DNA of 21,322 nucleotides from a virus: the IMG/VR virus record IMGVR_UViG_3300034066_001031, positions 1-21,322 of that record, one strand, 5' to 3'. Made by a program: the position numbers and the translations under genes. Positions 17,577 through 21,322 of the stretch are shown in pieces. Numbering within the stretch: position 1 is the first letter of the stretch; every line of letters starts with the position of its first letter. The notes below the pieces were generated by a model. That model was given only the letters and a program-made list of their open reading frames with translations. It had not been told where the DNA came from and did no database searches.

Positions 17577-17706
17577 ATCCTAGTGAGCCTCTGAGCCTAC
17601 CAAATAAACCGATTATCGGGTGAGCGTAGCAAATAAGAGCAAATAACCTAGGTCAAGGAAAAAGGTATCAAATAGATATCGCATTAAAAAGAAAGGTGGT
17701 CATCAA

Positions 17707-17883
17707 ATGACTACATTAACACTAGAACAAAAAATAAATAAGGCTGCTCAATTAGTAGCCGAGGGTAAGGTAGTATCCTTTAGGGGTGCGTCTGCCGATA
17801 CCTATAAAAAGGTTATTGCCCTTGCTAATCGCATTAAGCAAGATGCAGAATTCCCACAATGCCCATGTGAGGAGTGTATCTAA
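17707..17883 (+). CDS. Small protein with C-terminal Cys cluster
   Basis: The 58-residue protein MTTLTLEQKINKAAQLVAEG... is helical and basic, then ends CPCEECI, a Cys cluster at the very C-terminus. It has an AAAGGTGG site and starts the rightward five-gene operon. Function unknown. Confidence 0.7.
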   Translation: MTTLTLEQKINKAAQLVAEGKVVSFRGASADTYKKVIALANRIKQDAEFPQCPCEECI

Positions 17884-17975
17884 TGAGCCTACCTATTATC
17901 ATCCTAGTTTTGTCAGTGCTATGCACTATAATTGTACTAGTCCCCACCATGCTAGATAAGGAAAGTGAATTCTAA
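17883..17975 (+). CDS. 30-residue membrane microprotein
   Basis: MSLPIIILVLSVLCTIIVLV-PTMLDKESEF has one hydrophobic helix and a short charged tail. TAATG overlaps join it to both neighbours, which supports translation. Confidence 0.65.
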   Translation: MSLPIIILVLSVLCTIIVLVPTMLDKESEF

Positions 17976-18079
17976 TGCACCTATACCTATGCTCATCATG
18001 TAACACCCTAGCGGTAGTTACACAAAAAGGAAAACAAATAACAATCAACCCCTGCTCATGCACTACAGAAAAGAGATAA
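17975..18079 (+). CDS. Zinc-ribbon microprotein
   Basis: The 34-residue protein has CSSC near the start and CSC near the end, enough for one zinc site. It starts in a TAATG overlap. Confidence 0.65.
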   Translation: MHLYLCSSCNTLAVVTQKGKQITINPCSCTTEKR

Positions 18080-18083
18080 ATAA

Positions 18084-18293
18084 ATGAACACAAATACATG
18101 CAAGGTAATTAACTGCGACTCAACAGAGTTAGTCTATAGTGGAACAGATGCCTTTATGCTAGGCATCAACACAGAAACCTATTGCTATAAGTGTGCTAAT
18201 GCTTATGCACAGATAGATAGAGTTATGTCTAAGGTACGCCAAGATTACCTAGACTCACTCACCCCCACATCAACACTCACTACATCAGACTAA
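18084..18293 (+). CDS. Cys-rich small protein
   Basis: The 69-residue protein has C6, C11 and CYKC (34-37) followed by a helix and a Thr/Ser-rich tail, consistent with a zinc finger plus helix. No family recognised. Confidence 0.65.
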   Translation: MNTNTCKVINCDSTELVYSGTDAFMLGINTETYCYKCANAYAQIDRVMSKVRQDYLDSLTPTSTLTTSD

Positions 18294-18302
18294 GGAGAAT
18301 AA

Positions 18303-18593
18303 ATGTTTGATTTTATTTCTGCACCATTCGAGTGGTTTGCTAATGTAGTACAGTACTCACTTATTTTTATGGCTATCATGATGCTAGTGCTAACAATCGG
18401 TGCGGTGGTTGCAATTCCTTTAGGTCTAAAACTTTTAGGTGTTGCATTCGCTAAAACTATTGTAGTAGAAACTAGCAAGGTAGTTAGAGATTTAGGTATT
18501 ACTAACATAGACATCAAGCAAAAGAAAGATACCGAAAAGATGAAAAACTTTTTGGATCGCAAGGTGGTACCCATACTAAGTAAGTCGGGGTAG
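18303..18593 (+). CDS. Single-pass or hairpin membrane protein
   Basis: The 96-residue protein has a long hydrophobic region (about 17-55, possibly two helices) and a basic soluble tail (KQKKDTEKMKNFLDRKVVPI). It has a clear AAGGAG site. It ends the rightward operon; a strong stem-loop follows. Confidence 0.7.
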   Translation: MFDFISAPFEWFANVVQYSLIFMAIMMLVLTIGAVVAIPLGLKLLGVAFAKTIVVETSKVVRDLGITNIDIKQKKDTEKMKNFLDRKVVPILSKSG

Positions 18594-18611
18594 TACCCAG
18601 ATCACTTTGCG

Positions 18612-18647
18612 GGTGGTGGTGTGATTAAATAAATACACATCATCACC
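18612..18647 (+). terminator. 12-bp stem-loop after the rightward operon
   Basis: GGTGGTGGTGTG (18612-18623) pairs with CACATCATCACC (18636-18647), 12 bp in RNA with two G-U pairs, around a 12-nt AT loop. No immediate T-run, so termination is likely but not certain. Confidence 0.6.
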
Positions 18648-18726
18648 TGTAAAAGTGCTCACTATATTTTTATGTTTTATTTTTTTATTTCTTGTATCAT
18701 ACATCTAGTAAAAATATTCAGATTTA

Positions 18727-18740
18727 TGGTAGAATGAGAT
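18727..18740 (+). promoter_or_regulatory. Extended -10 promoter, leaderless
   Basis: TG-G-TAGAAT (18727-18735) then 5 nt to the ATG. The TGn extension can replace the missing -35 box. Confidence 0.6.
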
Positions 18741-19505
18741 ATGGGAATTTTGGACAATCTAGAAAATGCCTGGGACAGTGAATTCCAGTTTGAATCAAAA
18801 GCAATGCCTAACACTGACTCCATGGGTAGAGAACAATTTTGGGAAGACCTAGGTAGGCCTGATCCAGAAAACCTGTCTGTAAAAATTTTTTCAGAAACGG
18901 TATGTAAGGATTGCAACAAAAAAGACTTATATCATAATCAGATCCTAAACGCAGTACTAACAAACACTGGAACAGTTCTAAGAGGTGCTATCCCAAAAGA
19001 CATGCTTCCATATTGGGAAGAATTCTTAAATAACGTAAACTCCTGTGCACATGATGATGATCCAATGTTTAGAAATGAAGCATTTGAGAAGGCTGGCAAG
19101 AAGGTTATAGGTATTTTACAATTTTGGGGGGAATTCAATTTAGTATCGCCTAAGACATCTGATCACTATAGAAACAAAGACTTCTATATTAGAGAATTGA
19201 CAGAAATCTATGATGGTGAACTAACAGACATTAATTCTGTATTTTCTGTAACCGATTGGGACAAGTCTTCAACAAGACATAGAGATAACGCTGATGTGCT
19301 TAACCTTCAGTGTTTGGGTAAAACAAGATGGCGTACATCAGAGGAATATGACTCAGAGCCTACAGAGTTTATTCTAGAGCCAGGAGATGTGATATTTATA
19401 CCTAAGGAACTATGGCATGAAGTGTCTGCTATAGGGCCTAGAGCAAACCTTATATTTGGTTTTGAAGCCAATAAACCTGGTTCTAGAGAAACTATTGTCG
19501 ACTAA
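18741..19505 (+). CDS. JmjC/cupin-like Fe(II)/2-oxoglutarate oxygenase
   Basis: The 254-residue protein has a double-stranded beta-helix C-terminal half: an H-x-D metal motif (H180-R-D182 in STRHRDNADVLNLQCLGK), LEPGDVIFIPKELWHEV with the second metal His (H226), and an Arg/Asn close by (PRANLIFGFE) that may hold the co-substrate. The spacing fits JmjC-type hydroxylases such as ribosomal oxygenases. The N-terminal 130 residues are unknown and include two Cys (C55, C58). The target could be a protein or nucleic acid; nothing here decides it. It converges on an operon with a second oxygenase. Confidence 0.7.
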   Translation: MGILDNLENAWDSEFQFESKAMPNTDSMGREQFWEDLGRPDPENLSVKIFSETVCKDCNKKDLYHNQILNAVLTNTGTVLRGAIPKDMLPYWEEFLNNVNSCAHDDDPMFRNEAFEKAGKKVIGILQFWGEFNLVSPKTSDHYRNKDFYIRELTEIYDGELTDINSVFSVTDWDKSSTRHRDNADVLNLQCLGKTRWRTSEEYDSEPTEFILEPGDVIFIPKELWHEVSAIGPRANLIFGFEANKPGSRETIVD

Positions 19506-19508
19506 GTT

Positions 19509-19703
19509 TTAGTCTACATTAATAAGGTTGTTTGCCTTTAGCGCATCAACTAAAATACCATTGATGAAATTAAGTTCATCCTGATGCTGGGCAATCGAAT
19601 TACGAATCTGCATTTCGTCAACACCATCTTGCATGGCTTTCTGAAAATTTAGATCATTGATGACATTTGTCATTAAGTTAACTACATCTTGTTTTTGTGG
19701 CAT
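19509..19703 (-). CDS. Small helical protein
   Basis: The 64-residue protein MPQKQDVVNLMTNVINDLNF... is predicted all-helical. AAAGGAA before the ATG is in the last codons of the oxygenase gene, so it belongs to that operon. It may be a partner, but no evidence shows this. Confidence 0.65.
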   Translation of the reverse strand: MPQKQDVVNLMTNVINDLNFQKAMQDGVDEMQIRNSIAQHQDELNFINGILVDALKANNLINVD

Positions 19704-19707
19704 TGTA

Positions 19708-20313
19708 TTATTCCTTTTCCTCTAAGTCAAACCAGTAAAATACTGGCATGGTATATCTGTTTGCTTTTTCTTTTCCTTTAAGTGGAAGTACTTGTAGAAC
19801 TTCATGCATATATTGGCAGGGAAACAAAATTAAATCTCCAGGTTGGGGATCTAACTTAAAATCATAATCTGGAAAGTTAATCTCTCCGCCTGCATAGTCT
19901 TTATTGATATATATAAGAGATCCAATTGTAAATTGTGGCAGTGTTAATGGATAAGGAGATCCATCTGCAAGTCTCCAGTCTGAATGAGGAGCAAGGTGTG
20001 ACATAGCACTCCATCTAACAAGTTCCAACTCTCTATTTCCATTATCTCTGATGACACTTAACTCTGATTCGGGGAAATAGACTTCTGTTATGTATTTGTT
20101 AGTTCGTGTATTTAATTCACGCATAACCTTTTCTACGTTTGGATCATCAATTTTATACTCTGGCAAATGCTCGGCTTCAATAAAATCTAGCCATGAGACT
20201 GATTTTGTATGAAAATCTGGAAGTGACTTTAAGTAGTCATCTAGGATAGACAACTCATCTGGCGTAGCAAAATTATGAACAACTCTGATAAGGTGTTTTC
20301 CCCATGTAAACAT
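19708..20313 (-). CDS. Prolyl-4-hydroxylase-like Fe(II)/2-oxoglutarate oxygenase
   Basis: The 201-residue protein has every core residue of the family: H110-S-D112 (LAPHSDW), GGEINFP (142-148), LDPQPGDLILFPCQYMHEV with H170, and R186 (NRYTMP) for 2-oxoglutarate. The length is that of a bare catalytic domain. It would hydroxylate a protein side chain or a nucleobase. The start has GGAAG 5 nt before the ATG and overlaps the upstream stop region; 50 further in-frame codons upstream overlap the DHH-like gene and were rejected. Confidence 0.8.
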   Translation of the reverse strand: MFTWGKHLIRVVHNFATPDELSILDDYLKSLPDFHTKSVSWLDFIEAEHLPEYKIDDPNVEKVMRELNTRTNKYITEVYFPESELSVIRDNGNRELELVRWSAMSHLAPHSDWRLADGSPYPLTLPQFTIGSLIYINKDYAGGEINFPDYDFKLDPQPGDLILFPCQYMHEVLQVLPLKGKEKANRYTMPVFYWFDLEEKE

Positions 20314-20314
20314 A

Positions 20315-21085
20315 TTACTTCCATTCCGTCTCTTGGTCATAGGTAACAGAGTATTCTCCTGTAAAGATCTCTGCGTAAGATATGATATCTCTATTATACC
20401 GCATAACGGTTTCTTTGCCAACTTTGTCGCAGATGTACTTGATACCCCTGGTAAGTGGTTCAAACTTCATCCCCTGGCCTTCTAGGGCCTTATTAAGGGT
20501 ATCTAGGTATCTTGCCTTGCCGTATCTTTTAGATGTAAATGATTGATCTACATAATCAAACCTTGCTTGTGCATCATTTCTTTTTGCAATGTCCGAATTG
20601 TCCATTATGTACTTAACTGCAGGATGATCCATCCGTGTAGACCAATTTCGCATGTTGTCGCTATATTTTTCCATATTGCGTAATGTAGAATCAGCGAAAG
20701 CCATGCGGATAAGGTCTTCTTCGGAGGTTTGGGCCTCTGTTGCGAACGAAATTAAAAACGCAGTGGCGAAGGGAAACTTGTCGCTATATGTCGCCACGCC
20801 GAAGTGCACATTTGGATTGAATGACTCAACCGACATATTATCCTCAAGTAAGCGCATATGATTTCCGAGAGAAACATACTCTTGCCTATTCATATCGCAA
20901 TCGACGAACAAGCATTCCTCTGGGTTGATCCCGTCGGCGAGACATAAAAGATTTTTATCGTACGAACCTACTATTTTCGAACCGTTAAAGCGCTCTAATA
21001 ATTTTGCGGTCATAAAGCCATCCATATCGGGGGATATGATAAGTTGATTTGAATAGTTAATAGTGTCTAGTATATCTTTAATCAT
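20315..21085 (-). CDS. DHH-like phosphoesterase-fold protein
   Basis: The 256-residue protein starts with IISPDMDGFMTAKLLERF (D20-x-D22), like the DxDG motif I of DHH phosphoesterases, then CLFVDCDMNR (D62, D64) and GNHM (74-77), where the family has DHH. FPFATAFLISF (104-114) resembles the following helix. The second DHHA1 domain is not evident, so activity may be lost or altered. Family members cleave phosphodiesters (oligonucleotides, cyclic dinucleotides). CpG is far denser in 20640-21060 than in its neighbours, hinting at separate ancestry. It overlaps the upstream gene by a TAATG junction. Confidence 0.5.
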   Translation of the reverse strand: MIKDILDTINYSNQLIISPDMDGFMTAKLLERFNGSKIVGSYDKNLLCLADGINPEECLFVDCDMNRQEYVSLGNHMRLLEDNMSVESFNPNVHFGVATYSDKFPFATAFLISFATEAQTSEEDLIRMAFADSTLRNMEKYSDNMRNWSTRMDHPAVKYIMDNSDIAKRNDAQARFDYVDQSFTSKRYGKARYLDTLNKALEGQGMKFEPLTRGIKYICDKVGKETVMRYNRDIISYAEIFTGEYSVTYDQETEWK

Positions 21086-21322
21086 TAAAATCCTAACTCC
21101 TTTAGTTTATTAGTAAATGATTGAGAAAACATAAAATTATCTCTTTCTCCGTAATGGACACCATCTCTTGCATATTCCCAATAATGAGGATACTTGCTAT
21201 TTTTCTTTGAAAAAAGTTTTAGATCTATATCAATGTTTTCATATATATCAAATCCATTTTCTAAAAAAGACTTTTCTGTTAATTTTTTTATTACCTTAGC
21301 AGTATGTGGCTGCCAACTAGAA
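21085..21322 (-). CDS. C-terminal part of a possible SGNH-hydrolase-like protein
   Basis: The last 79 codons of a leftward gene enter at the right edge. The readable part ends PHYWEYARDGVHYGERDNFM and then a short helix. DGVH matches the DxxH catalytic block near the C-terminus of SGNH/GDSL hydrolases, and a helix after it is usual. The Ser and Gly/Asn blocks would be outside the window, so the call is tentative. It is the first visible gene of the oxygenase operon. Confidence 0.4.
   Translation of the reverse strand, partial: SSWQPHTAKVIKKLTEKSFLENGFDIYENIDIDLKLFSKKNSKYPHYWEYARDGVHYGERDNFMFSQSFTNKLKELGF

Larger units (their letters stand above)
17092..17706. other. Divergent control region (615 bp without a gene)
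   Basis: This gap separates leftward from rightward genes. In order it holds the leftward leader and promoter, CRP-like half-site pairs at 17199 and 17215, DnaA-type boxes TTATACACA (17235-17243) and TTATCCACA (17246-17254), GCACGTCC modules, a CRP-type palindrome TGTGA-CGCATA-TCACA (17310-17325), CGACACGCCG, the rightward promoter, two 19-bp repeats, another CRP-like site (17461-17476), the long inverted-repeat element, and three more TGAGCCTA-type repeats. No tRNA or open frame of note is present. A leader of over 300 nt before the first rightward gene is long for a phage and may be structured or regulated. Confidence 0.6.

Noticed and set aside
20314-20463. Extension of the prolyl-hydroxylase-like gene by 50 codons
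   Set aside because: It lies inside the DHH-like gene in another frame; a ribosome site and ATG at 20313 give a complete catalytic domain.

Overview
The window looks like part of the accessory, non-structural arm of a bacteriophage that infects an AT-rich actinobacterium; a related extrachromosomal element is possible. This rests on dense runs of tiny genes with TAATG or ATGA start/stop overlaps, on protein families I recognise from actinobacteriophages (DUF932, GP88, and small proteins beginning MGSVTAIGLADS, MGARINYVFK, MxTRKDYVATAEI), on a lone tRNA-Asp, on TGTGA-N6-TCACA sites of the CRP/GlxR type, and on many apparently leaderless promoters. I see no capsid, tail, lysis, polymerase or integrase gene. 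No database search was possible.

Layout. Positions 1-3.5 kb hold a leftward set of short genes: Zn-ribbon microproteins, a class I methyltransferase, a three-helix membrane protein, and one rightward GIY-YIG/MUG113-like gene. Positions 3.55-4.5 kb are repeat-rich, with three perfect DnaA boxes, 10-bp phased repeats and many AAGGTTTG copies, and are a candidate replication origin. Positions 4.0-7.9 kb are a leftward chain of hypothetical genes. Positions 8.0-17.1 kb are leftward operons of conserved small actinophage genes, separated by intergenic mosaics that combine a CRP-type box, GACACGCC and GGGACGTCCC modules, DnaA boxes, a promoter and a stem-loop. Positions 17.1-17.7 kb are a divergent control region, and 17.7-18.6 kb is a rightward set of five small genes. 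Positions 18.7-21.3 kb are a different cassette: a rightward JmjC/cupin-like oxygenase faces a leftward operon of a partial possible SGNH-hydrolase-like gene, a DHH-like phosphoesterase, a prolyl-hydroxylase-like 2-oxoglutarate/Fe(II) oxygenase and a small protein.

The most unusual content is regulatory. At least twelve genes start about 5-6 nt after a -10 box, which predicts leaderless mRNAs. Eight promoters share TGTCAG-N10-TAnnnT. Three mRNA leaders carry a 17-nt hairpin with compensatory stem changes and an invariant AAGGU loop. A roughly 115-bp element recurs in inverted orientation at 14.1 and 17.5 kb. Many genes here are under 60 codons; I translated these directly from the sequence.
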